From: Ferruginibacter sp050611725
GTDB lineage: Bacteria > Bacteroidota > Bacteroidia > Chitinophagales > Chitinophagaceae
NCBI RefSeq assembly: GCF_050611725.1
Contig: NZ_JBODJB010000001.1
Coordinates: forward strand, 1,736,001 to 1,800,000
Length of the DNA: 64,000 nt
Direction: 5' to 3'
Numbering within the stretch: the first letter of the stretch is position 1; the number at the start of each line of letters is the position of its first letter. The translations under genes and the position numbers were made by a program. The notes under the pieces are model-generated. The model made no database searches and was not told the origin of the DNA. It saw nothing but the letters and a program-made list of their open reading frames with translations. Shown piece after piece: positions 51,523 to 61,096 of the stretch.

Positions 51523-52572
51523 ATGGCAGTACTACACAACCGCATATCTCAGGCGGAGTTAAAAAAGCTACTGTACGCTGAAACTGAAAAGCGTACTACT
51601 ATTTCCTTTTATCAATATTTTCCGATAAATGAACCCAAGCATTTCAGAGATGAAATGTATAAGGCATTAGATGAATTGAAAGTTTTCGGAAGAATATATG
51701 TTGCACATGAAGGCATCAATGCACAGATCAGTGTGCCGGAGAGTAATTTTGAAAAACTAAAAAACTACATGTATTCAATCAACGGATTAAATGGTATTCG
51801 GTTAAATATTGCGGTAGATGATGACGGCAAAAGTTTTTGGGTACTCAAAATAAAGGTGAGAGAGAAAGTTGTAGCCGATGGCATTACGGATCCTTCTTTT
51901 AGTATGGAAAATAAAGGTAAGTATGTAAATGCCGAGCAGATGAATGAATTGCTGAAAGATGATGATACGGTAGTGATTGACATGCGTAATCATTATGAAT
52001 ATGAAGTAGGGCATTTTGAAAGGGCCATTGAAATACCGAGTGATACATTCAGAGAACAGTTGCCCATGGCTGTTAGTATGATGGAAGATAAGAAGGATAA
52101 GAACATCATCATGTATTGCACCGGAGGCATTCGTTGTGAGAAAGCCAGTGCCTATATGTTGCATAATGGCTTTAAAAATGTTTTTCATTTAGAAGGAGGA
52201 GTGATCAATTATGCCCGTGAAGCAAAAGCAAAGCAATTAGAAAGTAAGTTCATCGGTAAAAATTTTGTGTTTGATGACAGGTTAGGAGAGCGGATCACAG
52301 AAGATATTATTGCTAAATGCCATCAATGCGGAAAGCCTGCTGATACGCATACCAATTGCAAAAATGACGGTTGTCATTTATTGTTTATCCAATGCGATGA
52401 GTGTGCCGAAAAGTATGATGGCTGTTGCAGTACAGCATGTCAGACTGTTCACAATTTGCCGGTCGAACAACAGAAAGAATTAAGAAAAGGAATAGATAAA
52501 GGGCGGATGGTTTTTAACAAAAGTAAGCAACGCTTGCGCCCAAGATTGAATGAGGATAATAATACAGATTAA
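51523..52572 (+). CDS. trhO: tRNA uridine-34 hydroxylase TrhO, rhodanese domain
   Basis: About 349 aa. N-terminal acylphosphatase-like domain (FYQYFPINEPKHFRDE, GRIYVAHEGINAQISV), central rhodanese domain (VVIDMRNHYEYEVGHFERAI; active loop YCTGGIRCEKAS with Cys199), and a C-terminal Cys-rich tail with CHQCGKPADTHTNC and CDECAEKYDGCCSTAC that probably binds zinc. TrhO makes 5-hydroxyuridine at tRNA position 34 without oxygen-dependent prephenate chemistry. ATG at 51523 (MAVLHNRI) chosen over an upstream in-frame codon. Confidence 0.94.
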   Translation: MAVLHNRISQAELKKLLYAETEKRTTISFYQYFPINEPKHFRDEMYKALDELKVFGRIYVAHEGINAQISVPESNFEKLKNYMYSINGLNGIRLNIAVDDDGKSFWVLKIKVREKVVADGITDPSFSMENKGKYVNAEQMNELLKDDDTVVIDMRNHYEYEVGHFERAIEIPSDTFREQLPMAVSMMEDKKDKNIIMYCTGGIRCEKASAYMLHNGFKNVFHLEGGVINYAREAKAKQLESKFIGKNFVFDDRLGERITEDIIAKCHQCGKPADTHTNCKNDGCHLLFIQCDECAEKYDGCCSTACQTVHNLPVEQQKELRKGIDKGRMVFNKSKQRLRPRLNEDNNTD

Positions 52573-52585
52573 TTGATTTGCGTTA

Positions 52586-53515
52586 TTATCCCAATAATTT
52601 ATCTAATGAATTGGTGATACTTCTTTCAATAACTTCTTCGCTAAGATCTTTGCGGATAAATTTTTCGCCGATCACTTTTTCATACAATTCAATATATCGT
52701 TGAGAGATGGTATTGATGAATTCGTCACTCATTTCAGGAACAGTTTGTCCTTCTTTTCCCATAAAATTATTTTCAATCAACCATTCTCTTACAAACTCTT
52801 TACTGAGCTGTTTTTGTTTTTCTCCTTTTAATTGTCTTTCGCCATAAACGTCAGCATAAAAATATCTAGAGCTGTCCGGAGTATGAATCTCATCCATCAA
52901 ATATATTTGATCGCCGATCTTGCCAAATTCATACTTTGTATCTACTAAAATAAGGCCTTGTTTGGCTGCCAATTTTTTACCTCTTTCAAACAACGCATAA
53001 GTATACTTCTCAAGAATAGCATAATCCTGCTCACTTACAATGCCTCTTGCAATTATATCTTCTTTGCTTATATCTTCATCGTGCCCTACATCTGCTTTGG
53101 TGGTAGGAGTTATGATCGGAAAATGGAAAAAATCATTTTCGTTTAACCCTTCGGGTAAGGTAACACCGCACAAAGTTCTTTTACCGCTGTTGTAAGTCCT
53201 CCAGGCATGACCGGTTAGGTTACCACGTATCACCATTTCTACTTTAAACGGAATACATTTTTTGCCCAATGCACTATTTGGTGTAGGTGTGTTGATAAGC
53301 CAATTTGGACAAATATCTTCAGTAGCTTTAAGCATGTATGCAGCTATTTGATTTAGTACTTGTCCTTTATAGGGTATGGGTTTAGGTAAGATAACATCAA
53401 AAGCAGAAATACGATTACTTGCGATCATCACAAGCCATTTATCAGCTATGGTATAAACATCTCTTACTTTTCCGCTGTAGAAGTTTGTTTGTTGGGGGAA
53501 TTGAAACACTGCCAT
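52586..53515 (-). CDS. purC: phosphoribosylaminoimidazole-succinocarboxamide synthase
   Basis: SAICAR synthetase of purine synthesis, about 309 aa, the longer form. It opens FYSGKVRDVYTIADKWLVMIASNRISAFDVILP, with the conserved GKVRDVY and ASNRISAFD, then VRGNLTGHAWR, DKYEFGKIGDQIYLMDEIHTPDSSRYF (given here as DTKYEFGK and DEIHTPDSSRY). Key motifs are intact. ATG at 53515 (MAVFQFPQ) fits the family better than the frame start at 53551. It is convergent with trhO, 13 bases apart, and diverges from the TonB receptor gene. Confidence 0.96.
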   Translation of the reverse strand: MAVFQFPQQTNFYSGKVRDVYTIADKWLVMIASNRISAFDVILPKPIPYKGQVLNQIAAYMLKATEDICPNWLINTPTPNSALGKKCIPFKVEMVIRGNLTGHAWRTYNSGKRTLCGVTLPEGLNENDFFHFPIITPTTKADVGHDEDISKEDIIARGIVSEQDYAILEKYTYALFERGKKLAAKQGLILVDTKYEFGKIGDQIYLMDEIHTPDSSRYFYADVYGERQLKGEKQKQLSKEFVREWLIENNFMGKEGQTVPEMSDEFINTISQRYIELYEKVIGEKFIRKDLSEEVIERSITNSLDKLLG

Positions 53516-53645
53516 TGTGCTAAAGTACTTGCAACTATTTAAAACACCCAATTTTGGTCTGCAAAAATGTCAACAATAGGTTAGAAATAAAATTTTTGAA
53601 AGAAGGTAACAATCCTTATTTTGCTGTAAATTTAAAATTAAAACG

Positions 53646-56378
53646 ATGCTTAATATGAGAAAAAATGCAAGCTATTTGCTGGCTTTGTTTTTAGCCCAGT
53701 TTTTATCGATTGCGGCTTTTGCGCAAACCAATACCATAATAGGTAAAATAAAGAACAGCGTAACTAATGAAAATGCCGCTGCCGTATCTGTGACAGTCAA
53801 AGGTGGTTCAGATGGTACATTTACGGATGATAAGGGTAATTTCAAATTAACTACAACTCAAAAATTTCCTGTTACATTATTATTCTCATCCATTGGGTAT
53901 GAATTACAGGAAATAACAGTGAATGATGCTTCTCAACTTGTTGATATAGCCTTTAAACCTTCCGCTGCATTAGGTCAGGAAGTTGTAGTCTCAGCGTCAA
54001 GAGTACCGCAAAAAATTCTGGAATCGCCTGTTTCTGTTGAAAGGGTGAATGCATCTGCTATCAGAAATTCGCCGGTTGCTAACTTTTATGATGTTGTAAC
54101 AACTTTAAAAGGCGTTGATGTCTCTACCTCTTCTTTAACATTTAAAACGCCTACCACAAGAGGTTTTAATTCGAGTGGTAACGTTCGTTTCAATCAATTG
54201 GTGGATGGAATGGATAATCAGGCACCGGGTTTGAATTTTTCGGTGGGTGCTATCATTGGTTTAAGTGAGCTGGATGTTGATAATATTGAACTGTTATCCG
54301 GAGCGTCTTCTGCATTGTATGGCCCCGGTGGTATGAATGGTACATTATTAATGACAAGTAAGAATCCTTTTAAATATCAGGGCCTTTCATTTCTTGTTAA
54401 AACCGGCGCAATGCATACCGATGGCAAACAAAGAGATATTTCTCCTTATTACAACTGGAATTTAAGATGGGCAAAAAAAGTATCGGATAAATTTGCTTTT
54501 AAAATAAATGCGGAGTTGATTCAGGCTAAAGACTGGTTGGGTTCTGATTACAGAAATTACAACAGAACTGCAGGATATTATGGCGATGTTAAAGCAGGTT
54601 CAAGAACGACCGATCCTAATTATGATGGCGTAAGTGTTTTTGGTGATGAAACATCTATAGATATTATGCCGAGTTTGATACAGTTAACTAACGGTGGTGC
54701 AGTACTAACGGGACTTGGTGTTGATATAACAAAACCAATGTTTGTATCACGTACAGGTTATACTGAAAAAGAAGTAGTAAATCCTAATACAGTTAATTTT
54801 AAAGTTGGGGGTGCTTTCCATTATAAACTTACACCTAAGATCGAAGCATCACTTACGGGATACTGGGGAACAGGAAATACAATTTATACAGGTGCATCGA
54901 GATATAATATCAGAGATTTTAAAATGGGACAGTATAAACTTGAATTCAATCACAAAAAATGGATGTTAAGAGCTTATACTACTCAGGAAAATGCCGGTAA
55001 TACTTTCAATGCAACTGTTACAACTCAGTTATTCAACGAAAGCTGGAAGCCTTCTGAACTTTGGTATCCTTCATACGTTTATAAATTTACATCAGACCTA
55101 CTTTCATTTGTGCCTGTTATGACAGCGCATAATAATGCAAGAGCAGCAGCCGATGTGGGCAGACCGGTTGCAGGAACGGCAGCTTTCAGAAATGCTTATA
55201 ATACGGTAGCAGGTAAGCCTGTACCCCTTGGTGGTATGTTGTTAGACAGATCTGACCTTTATAATATTGAGGGGTCTTATGATTTATCTTCTGTTACAAG
55301 TAAAGTGGCTGATATTATTATTGGGGCTAACTATAAAGAATATGTTTTAAATTCTCAAGGAACTTTGTTTGCAGATACCGCAGGGACGATAGGAATAAGC
55401 GAATTTGGGTTTTATGCACAGGCAACAAGACAAGTGATTGATCGTTTGAAACTTACCCTTTCAGGCAGATATGATAAGAATGAAAATTTTGAAGGACGTT
55501 TTACTCCAAGAGCTACTGCAGTTTACAAAGTAGCAAAAGATAATAATGTAAGGTTGTCATTTCAAACAGCTTATCGCTTTCCTTCAAACCAAATGCAATG
55601 GATCAGTTTGCCTATTGGTACCGATACAAGATTGATAGGTAGTAACAAAGCGTTCATTGATATCTTCCATTTTGATACTAATCCGTTATACGATTATGAA
55701 GCAATGCGTAAAGGAAATTTAACGCCGTTTACTTTAAAACAAGTTAAGCCTGAATCGCTTTCGTCTTTTGAACTTGGCTATAAAGGATTGCTGTCTCAAG
55801 GTAAATTATTGTTAGATGCGTATGGCTATTTTGGTCAGTATAAAGATTTTCTTGGAAGATATATTGTAGTTCAAAGTAAAACAAACAGTGCTGTTACATT
55901 GGCAGATACTACAACAGGGATGAAATATTCTTTACCGATCAACACTACCGACAAAGTAAAAACTTATGGGTTTGGGTTGAGTGTTGATTACAGATTACCA
56001 AAAAACTTTACGCTTGGTTTTAATATTGCTTCAGATATTCTGAAAGATGTGCCGGCAAATTTTGTAGCATACTTCAATGCGCCAAAATATAAAGCAAATG
56101 TATCTATTGGAAATACAGCTTTCGGACCGAGCAAACGTTATGGATTTAATGTGGCTTACAGATGGCAGGATGCTTACTTCTATCAAGGAGATTTTGGCAA
56201 TGGTAATTTGCCTGCTGTACAAACGCTGGATGCTCAGATCAGTTACAAATTCCCATCAACAAAATCTGTATTGAAATTAGGAGCTAATAATTTATTGAAT
56301 CAATACTATTACAATGCGATCGGTAACTCACAGATCGGTGGATTGTACTATGTAAGTTTTGGTTACAATATTTATTAA
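53646..56378 (+). CDS. TonB-dependent receptor with carboxypeptidase-like N-domain
   Basis: 910-aa outer membrane transporter. Signal peptide up to FLSIAAFAQ, CarboxypepD_reg-like domain (about 30-110; IIGKIKNSVTNENAAAVSVTVKG), plug (about 115-240; VVVSASRVPQKILESPVSVERV, LLSGASSALYGPGGMNGTLLM) and a 22-strand-type barrel ending LGANNLLNQYYYNAIGNSQIGGLYYVSFGYNIY (its last part GGLYYVSFGYNIY has the terminal aromatic). No SusD partner follows; the next gene is a fasciclin lipoprotein. Substrate unknown. ATG at 53646, with MRKNAS at 53655 as alternative. A TTTG (53595-53598) and TTATTTTG (53616-53623) pair is a near-consensus promoter. Confidence 0.93.
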   Translation: MLNMRKNASYLLALFLAQFLSIAAFAQTNTIIGKIKNSVTNENAAAVSVTVKGGSDGTFTDDKGNFKLTTTQKFPVTLLFSSIGYELQEITVNDASQLVDIAFKPSAALGQEVVVSASRVPQKILESPVSVERVNASAIRNSPVANFYDVVTTLKGVDVSTSSLTFKTPTTRGFNSSGNVRFNQLVDGMDNQAPGLNFSVGAIIGLSELDVDNIELLSGASSALYGPGGMNGTLLMTSKNPFKYQGLSFLVKTGAMHTDGKQRDISPYYNWNLRWAKKVSDKFAFKINAELIQAKDWLGSDYRNYNRTAGYYGDVKAGSRTTDPNYDGVSVFGDETSIDIMPSLIQLTNGGAVLTGLGVDITKPMFVSRTGYTEKEVVNPNTVNFKVGGAFHYKLTPKIEASLTGYWGTGNTIYTGASRYNIRDFKMGQYKLEFNHKKWMLRAYTTQENAGNTFNATVTTQLFNESWKPSELWYPSYVYKFTSDLLSFVPVMTAHNNARAAADVGRPVAGTAAFRNAYNTVAGKPVPLGGMLLDRSDLYNIEGSYDLSSVTSKVADIIIGANYKEYVLNSQGTLFADTAGTIGISEFGFYAQATRQVIDRLKLTLSGRYDKNENFEGRFTPRATAVYKVAKDNNVRLSFQTAYRFPSNQMQWISLPIGTDTRLIGSNKAFIDIFHFDTNPLYDYEAMRKGNLTPFTLKQVKPESLSSFELGYKGLLSQGKLLLDAYGYFGQYKDFLGRYIVVQSKTNSAVTLADTTTGMKYSLPINTTDKVKTYGFGLSVDYRLPKNFTLGFNIASDILKDVPANFVAYFNAPKYKANVSIGNTAFGPSKRYGFNVAYRWQDAYFYQGDFGNGNLPAVQTLDAQISYKFPSTKSVLKLGANNLLNQYYYNAIGNSQIGGLYYVSFGYNIY

Positions 56379-56425
56379 TAGGCTGTTATCTGAAAAAAAA
56401 ATTAAATCATTTAAATTATTATAAA

Positions 56426-57697
56426 ATGAAATCTCTAAAAATGAATTTTAAGATCCTTCTTGTACCGATAGTAGCGGTATCAGCGATTTTAACTTCGTGT
56501 AATAAAGACCTGGAAAGTTTTGCGGAATTAACAACGCCCCCTGTAGTTCCTCCAACAGGAATTACAATGGCAGCTTATCTAGATGGTGATGCCAATTATT
56601 CATTGTTTGATACGGCTTTAAAAGCTACCGGATTGCATGCTGCAATTTTTAGTCAGCCTGGAGCATATACAGTCTATGCGCCGAGTAATACGGCTATAAA
56701 AACTGTATTAGGTGCATTGTTCTCTATTCCGGGAGGTTCTCCGGATGCGGTGTATGAAGGTGCATTAAAGAATCCGGCTTTTAAGAGTACACTTACAAGT
56801 ATTGTGTTGTATCATATCATGGTAACCAAACAACCGGTTGCTAATTTCTCTACAGTATTTCCAAACAAGTCTTACTCTTCGGCATTGCCATTAGATCCTG
56901 TTGTGCCATTCCGAATGAATTTATTTCCATCTGCAAGAACAGGGGTAAACTATGTAAACAATATTCCTATTACAGCGCCTGATCTGTTTTCGGGTTCAAA
57001 TGGTGTAATACATGGTATTCCGGCTATGCTGCTTCCTGCAAGCGGAACATTGAAAACCACTATAGCCGGCGAATCTTCACTTTCCTATTTCAGAGCAGCT
57101 GTTGCCCGTGCAGATAGTGGATCGGTTGGTCTATCAAAATTTGATTCACTGTTGAATTATGCGCCTACAAATATGACTGTATTAGCACCAAATGATAATG
57201 CATTCAAAGCATTAATTTATAATTTGGTTTATGGTAAAGTATTTCTTGCAACTGGTGATGCAACCATTGCTAATGCACAGGCTAACGGTGCGGTTGCGGC
57301 AGGGCCAGCTTTCTTAGGTACAAATAATGTTACGACCGAATTGGTTAAGGGTATAGTTGCCTATCATTTACTAGCTTCATTAACTACCGATACCAAAACA
57401 CCGTATCAACCAAATATAAGAGCATTCTCAGTTAATTTTTCTGCTACTCCGTCGTTCATAAAAACGCTTGTGAACAATGGCGTACCGGTTCATCCGGGAG
57501 TGATGGTGCAACCTACATTTACAGGCCCTGTGGTAAGCAGTTTGAAATTTTCAGGCTTAGGTACTTTCCCTCCGGGAGGAACAGCTTTTAGTGATCCACC
57601 TGCCTCAGCTTTAATATCACCTACAACAGGTAGTCTTGATAGAACAGGCGTGAATGGGGTGTACTACGTAATCGATAAGGTTTTATTGCCACAATAA
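56426..57697 (+). CDS. fasciclin-domain lipoprotein
   Basis: 423 aa. Lipoprotein signal (IVAVSAILTSCNKDLESF, lipobox LTSC). Two fasciclin (FAS1) domains: the first about 50-200 (FDTALKATGLHAAIFSQPGAYTVYAPSNTAIK, core GAYTVYAPSNTAIK), the second about 215-420 (FDSLLNYAPTNMTVLAPNDNAFKAL; closing NGVYYVIDKVLLPQ). FAS1 domains mediate adhesion. The gene begins 47 bases after the TonB receptor and is probably in its operon, exposed on the cell surface. It ends at a strong terminator. Confidence 0.93.
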   Translation: MKSLKMNFKILLVPIVAVSAILTSCNKDLESFAELTTPPVVPPTGITMAAYLDGDANYSLFDTALKATGLHAAIFSQPGAYTVYAPSNTAIKTVLGALFSIPGGSPDAVYEGALKNPAFKSTLTSIVLYHIMVTKQPVANFSTVFPNKSYSSALPLDPVVPFRMNLFPSARTGVNYVNNIPITAPDLFSGSNGVIHGIPAMLLPASGTLKTTIAGESSLSYFRAAVARADSGSVGLSKFDSLLNYAPTNMTVLAPNDNAFKALIYNLVYGKVFLATGDATIANAQANGAVAAGPAFLGTNNVTTELVKGIVAYHLLASLTTDTKTPYQPNIRAFSVNFSATPSFIKTLVNNGVPVHPGVMVQPTFTGPVVSSLKFSGLGTFPPGGTAFSDPPASALISPTTGSLDRTGVNGVYYVIDKVLLPQ

Positions 57698-57719
57698 CCA
57701 GATCATTTATATTGAGCAT

Positions 57720-57751
57720 AAAAAAGCCCCTGACATGTCGGGGGCTTTTTT
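57720..57751. terminator. bidirectional terminator between fasciclin and plsC genes
   Basis: AAAAAGCCCC / GGGGGCTTTTTT with an inner GAC-GTC pairing. A-run before and T-run after let it serve both converging genes. Confidence 0.92.
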
Positions 57752-57753
57752 AC

Positions 57754-58485
57754 TTAATTATTTTTAGCGATGAAATGTGTTTTCATTATATCAAATACTT
57801 TTTCTTTTAAATCTTTAACCGTTGTGTTATTGGATGAAACGGGAGGAAGAAAATCCATCCTCAATTTTGTTGGCAGTAGATAAAAGAATTTATCAATTGG
57901 CATTGCTTTCTTTGTGCCGCTGATAACACAAGGTAAAATATCTTTTCCGGCATCGATAGCTAACTTAAATGCACCATCGTAAAATTGTTTGAGTGGTTCT
58001 TGTGTTCTGTTACGGGTTCCCTCCGGATAAATGCACATGTGCATACCTGTTAGTAATACCTGTTTCATGGCTTCAAAGCTTCTTTTTCTGCTCAATTCAT
58101 CTTTTCTATTTACCAAAATGGCTCCTTTGCTGTAAAAAAATCCAAACAAAGGTACTTTGGCAAAAGATGCTTTAGCAATCGTTTTGTTGGCACCGGGTAC
58201 ATATGGTGCAGATAAAGGTACATCGAGCAGGGCATTGTGGTTGAAGACAACAATGTATGAGGTGTTTGGCTGGAAATTTTCTCGTCCTGTTATTTTAACC
58301 GGACAGCCTACTAAGAACAACCATACATTCATCCATATTCTGGATACCATAATAAAATAGATCTGCCCGCCGGGGTTAGGAATAGCATAAGCGATCATGG
58401 ATGGTAAAAAAATAATAAGAAAAGTAGCGACGAAAGTAAGAAGTCCCCACAGTGCCCAAATTCTTGCAAATATATTTTTGATCAT
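57754..58485 (-). CDS. plsC: 1-acyl-sn-glycerol-3-phosphate acyltransferase
   Basis: 243 aa. Makes phosphatidic acid in the inner membrane. N-terminal hydrophobic helices (LWGLLTFVATFLIIFLPSMIAYA) precede the acyltransferase motifs: FNHNALLDVPL (HxxxxD; His and Asp catalytic), GAILVNRKDE, YPEGTRNRTQEPL (glycerophosphate binding) and ILPCVISGT. It starts 15 bases downstream of ung and ends at the shared terminator. Confidence 0.92.
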   Translation of the reverse strand: MIKNIFARIWALWGLLTFVATFLIIFLPSMIAYAIPNPGGQIYFIMVSRIWMNVWLFLVGCPVKITGRENFQPNTSYIVVFNHNALLDVPLSAPYVPGANKTIAKASFAKVPLFGFFYSKGAILVNRKDELSRKRSFEAMKQVLLTGMHMCIYPEGTRNRTQEPLKQFYDGAFKLAIDAGKDILPCVISGTKKAMPIDKFFYLLPTKLRMDFLPPVSSNNTTVKDLKEKVFDIMKTHFIAKNN

Positions 58486-58499
58486 GTTGTATTGAAAAT

Positions 58500-59183
58500 T
58501 TAAGGAGTCAATAATTTCCAGTCGATGGGAGGGTACCCTTGCTCAACAAGATATTCATTGGTTTTTGAAAAATGGTTGCAGCCGAAAAAGCCTTTATCGG
58601 CACTAAAAGGAGATGGATGAGCTGCTTTTAATACATGGTGCTTTGTTTCATCTATCAAACTTTGTTTCTCCTGCGCAAATTTACCCCATAATAAAAATAC
58701 CACACCTGTTTTTTCATCCGATATTTTTTGAATGACAGCATCTGTAAAATTCATCCAGCCTATTTTTGAATGACTGGCCGGTTCGTTAGCCCTTACCGTT
58801 AGTATTGCATTTAACAACAATACTCCCTGCTCTGCCCATTTGGTAAGATTGCCATATGCTGCAGGCATGGCCACACCAATGTCTTTTTGTATTTCTTTAT
58901 ACATGTTCACCAATGACGGAGGTGGTTTAATACCATTCGGGACAGAAAAACTTAAGCCATGCGCCTGACCCGGATTGTGATAGGGGTCTTGCCCTAAAAT
59001 AACCACCCTGGTTTTATCAAATGGGGTTTGATTGAAAGCATTGAAAATAAGTGGTCCCGGCGGGTAAATGGTTTTACCTGCAAGCTTTTCGGTTTTCAAA
59101 AAAGTGACGATCTCTAAAAAATAGGGTTTAGTGAATTCATGCTTTAGCGCTTCTTTCCACGAAGGCTCCATCTTTACATCCAT
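58500..59183 (-). CDS. ung: uracil-DNA glycosylase
   Basis: Removes uracil from DNA. About 227 aa. Family 1 motifs are intact: VVILGQDPYHNPGQAHGLSFSV (catalytic Asp66 in GQDPYH), VLLLNAILTVRANEPASH, VFLLWGKFAQEK and AAHPSPFSADKGFFGCNHFSKTN (HPSPFS with catalytic His). ATG at 59183 (MDVKMEPSWKEAL) matches the family start; the frame extends to 59237 without support. plsC follows in the same operon. Confidence 0.96.
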   Translation of the reverse strand: MDVKMEPSWKEALKHEFTKPYFLEIVTFLKTEKLAGKTIYPPGPLIFNAFNQTPFDKTRVVILGQDPYHNPGQAHGLSFSVPNGIKPPPSLVNMYKEIQKDIGVAMPAAYGNLTKWAEQGVLLLNAILTVRANEPASHSKIGWMNFTDAVIQKISDEKTGVVFLLWGKFAQEKQSLIDETKHHVLKAAHPSPFSADKGFFGCNHFSKTNEYLVEQGYPPIDWKLLTP

Positions 59184-59318
59184 CGGTCGTATATTTTGGT
59201 AAAAGTACAAGTTTATATAGTTATTACTGTAACGCACATTTCGTGTATAAAAATCAGATTCGGTAAATGATAAAATACTTTATATTAGTGTTGATTTTAC
59301 ACTTTTAATTTACTTGAT

Positions 59319-60443
59319 ATGAGAAAAAATCTACTATTGCTTTTTACCTTTTTTACCTTGATACAATCTTCTAAAGCCGACTATGGTATTTGGGCCTCGG
59401 GTATTTATTTGAAGGTGAATGCAAATCCTTTTGAATTTTATAGTACACTTTTACAGAACAATCCAAACTCGATCGGCAGTGTAAATTTTGGTGGTGATTT
59501 GGGTGCTTTTCAACAAAATTCCGGTACACTGGTGATTGGTGGCGCCGAAATAAAGACTTTTAGGAATGGAGGCAATGTTTGTGGAGGCGTTTTGCGTTAC
59601 ACAATATATCCTCGAGGAGCAAGGCCGGTATCTCCGGTTTTCTCACCAATAAATCTTAATTTTTTCTGCGATTGTAGTGGTGGTACTTTTTGCGGAGGAG
59701 GTACATGTACAGATGGAGTTGATCAGAAATGGCAGACTGTTGGTCAAAACATCGATCTTACGCAAACTACGCAGGGTCTTTATACTTTGGAGATATATTA
59801 CGAATGCAGTGGGGCTTCAAGTGGTGGCGGTTGTGCTGAAACAAATTATGATGGAAACTCGGGCAATAACTACAAAGCAGATTTTGAAATTGCGGCTGTA
59901 GCACCCGTGAATTTTTCCGGCCTATCGGCTTCTGTTATTAATAGCAGTGTGCAATTAAAATGGAGCATTCAAAATGATGAAGATGTTGCGTCATATGAAA
60001 TTGAAAGATCTACCGATGGTATCAATTTCAGTTCATTAAAAACAGTAGCTTCTCTCAAGTCTAATTTATTACACAATTATTTTTCATCGGATTTTGATCT
60101 GCTACAAGGAAATGTTTATTACAGACTTAAGCTGCATAAAATAGATAACAGTGTCATCTATTCGAAAATATGTCGTATTGATCTTAGCAAACCCGCCGAT
60201 CATTTAGTGGTGCTATCTAATCAGGCAACGGGTGTTGTAGGATTGCGTTTGAATACACTGCCCAAGGGTAAATACGATCTGTGGATATTTAATAATACCG
60301 GGCAACGGATGGCAAGCTATCCTTTAACACATGATGGCATTGATAAAATAGTTCCGATCAATACAAGTTTGAATAAAGGAGTTTACCGTTTAGTGCTTTC
60401 AAATGGCAGAGAGAATTTTAAAACTTCATTTTTAGTGAAATGA
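59319..60443 (+). CDS. secreted T9SS cargo protein, Cys- and Gly-rich, 374 aa
   Basis: Signal peptide MRKNLLLLFTFFTLIQSSKA. The N-terminal domain (about 22-190) is unrecognised, with several Cys in Gly-rich loops (FFCDCSGGTFCGGGTC, YECSGASSGGGC) that may form disulfides. A fibronectin III-like segment (about 195-285; VQLKWSIQNDEDVASYEIERS) leads to a C-terminal T9SS type A domain (LPKGKYDLWIFNNTGQRM, NKGVYRLVLSNGRENFKTSF). Surface or secreted location is likely; function unknown. Confidence 0.82.
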   Translation: MRKNLLLLFTFFTLIQSSKADYGIWASGIYLKVNANPFEFYSTLLQNNPNSIGSVNFGGDLGAFQQNSGTLVIGGAEIKTFRNGGNVCGGVLRYTIYPRGARPVSPVFSPINLNFFCDCSGGTFCGGGTCTDGVDQKWQTVGQNIDLTQTTQGLYTLEIYYECSGASSGGGCAETNYDGNSGNNYKADFEIAAVAPVNFSGLSASVINSSVQLKWSIQNDEDVASYEIERSTDGINFSSLKTVASLKSNLLHNYFSSDFDLLQGNVYYRLKLHKIDNSVIYSKICRIDLSKPADHLVVLSNQATGVVGLRLNTLPKGKYDLWIFNNTGQRMASYPLTHDGIDKIVPINTSLNKGVYRLVLSNGRENFKTSFLVK

Positions 60444-60467
60444 TATATCAGGTCATGGAATTAGATA

Positions 60468-60497
60468 AAAAGCCTCGAAATAATTTCGAGGCTTTTT
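60468..60497. terminator. bidirectional terminator
   Basis: Perfect 13-base stem AAAAGCCTCGAAA / TTTCGAGGCTTTT around TAA, with a T run; shared by the T9SS gene and the convergent DinB gene. Confidence 0.92.
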
Positions 60498-60525
60498 TAT
60501 TTGTGATCGGAAAAATTTTGAAGCT

Positions 60526-61050
60526 TTATTTTTCAAGTATTGGCAAATACTGTTTCCAAGGGCCAACTTCATTTGTATATTGTTTTGCCATTACCCTTGC
60601 AATTTGAGCAATATGCCCGAGGTCATGTGTTGTCCATGTAGCAAGAAGTTCTTCAAGAGTAACTTCGCCAAATGCAGGATGTATACCCTTCTTCGTAAGA
60701 TCTTTTGCATTGATCTTTTTTGATTTCAGTATTTCAATATTTTGTTTGCGTACTGTTTTAAACTCATCAAGCAGTTGAGTAATGTTTTTTCCTTTGCTTT
60801 CTTCGAATTGTGCAAACCTGTCGAAAGGGGTAAAGCTTTTGTTGTCTGCTTCAGAAAGAATGATAGCCATTCTGGTTATCCAATCGGTTCTTTCTCCGTG
60901 AATTAAATGGCCAACAATATCAAAGGGGCTCCAGGTATTTTCGCCTTCGTTGGTCATTAGCCATTCTTCGCTTATACCATTCAATAAAGCTTCTATTACG
61001 AATGGTGTTCTGCTAAGAATTTCTATGGATCTATTTAAATCGAATTGCAT
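60526..61050 (-). CDS. DinB superfamily protein
   Basis: 174 aa, a four-helix DinB_2-like protein. Metal-site histidines are in WSPFDIVGHLIHGERTDWI near residue 45 and TWTTHDLGHIAQIARVM near residue 142 (HxxxH). Members include bacillithiol-type transferases and proteins of unknown activity. Separate from the other two DinB-type genes of the window in sequence. Confidence 0.88.
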   Translation of the reverse strand: MQFDLNRSIEILSRTPFVIEALLNGISEEWLMTNEGENTWSPFDIVGHLIHGERTDWITRMAIILSEADNKSFTPFDRFAQFEESKGKNITQLLDEFKTVRKQNIEILKSKKINAKDLTKKGIHPAFGEVTLEELLATWTTHDLGHIAQIARVMAKQYTNEVGPWKQYLPILEK

Positions 61051-61096
61051 GTAAATGAGTTTTGTGTTGAGATTAAATATTTGCTATAGCTCATTT

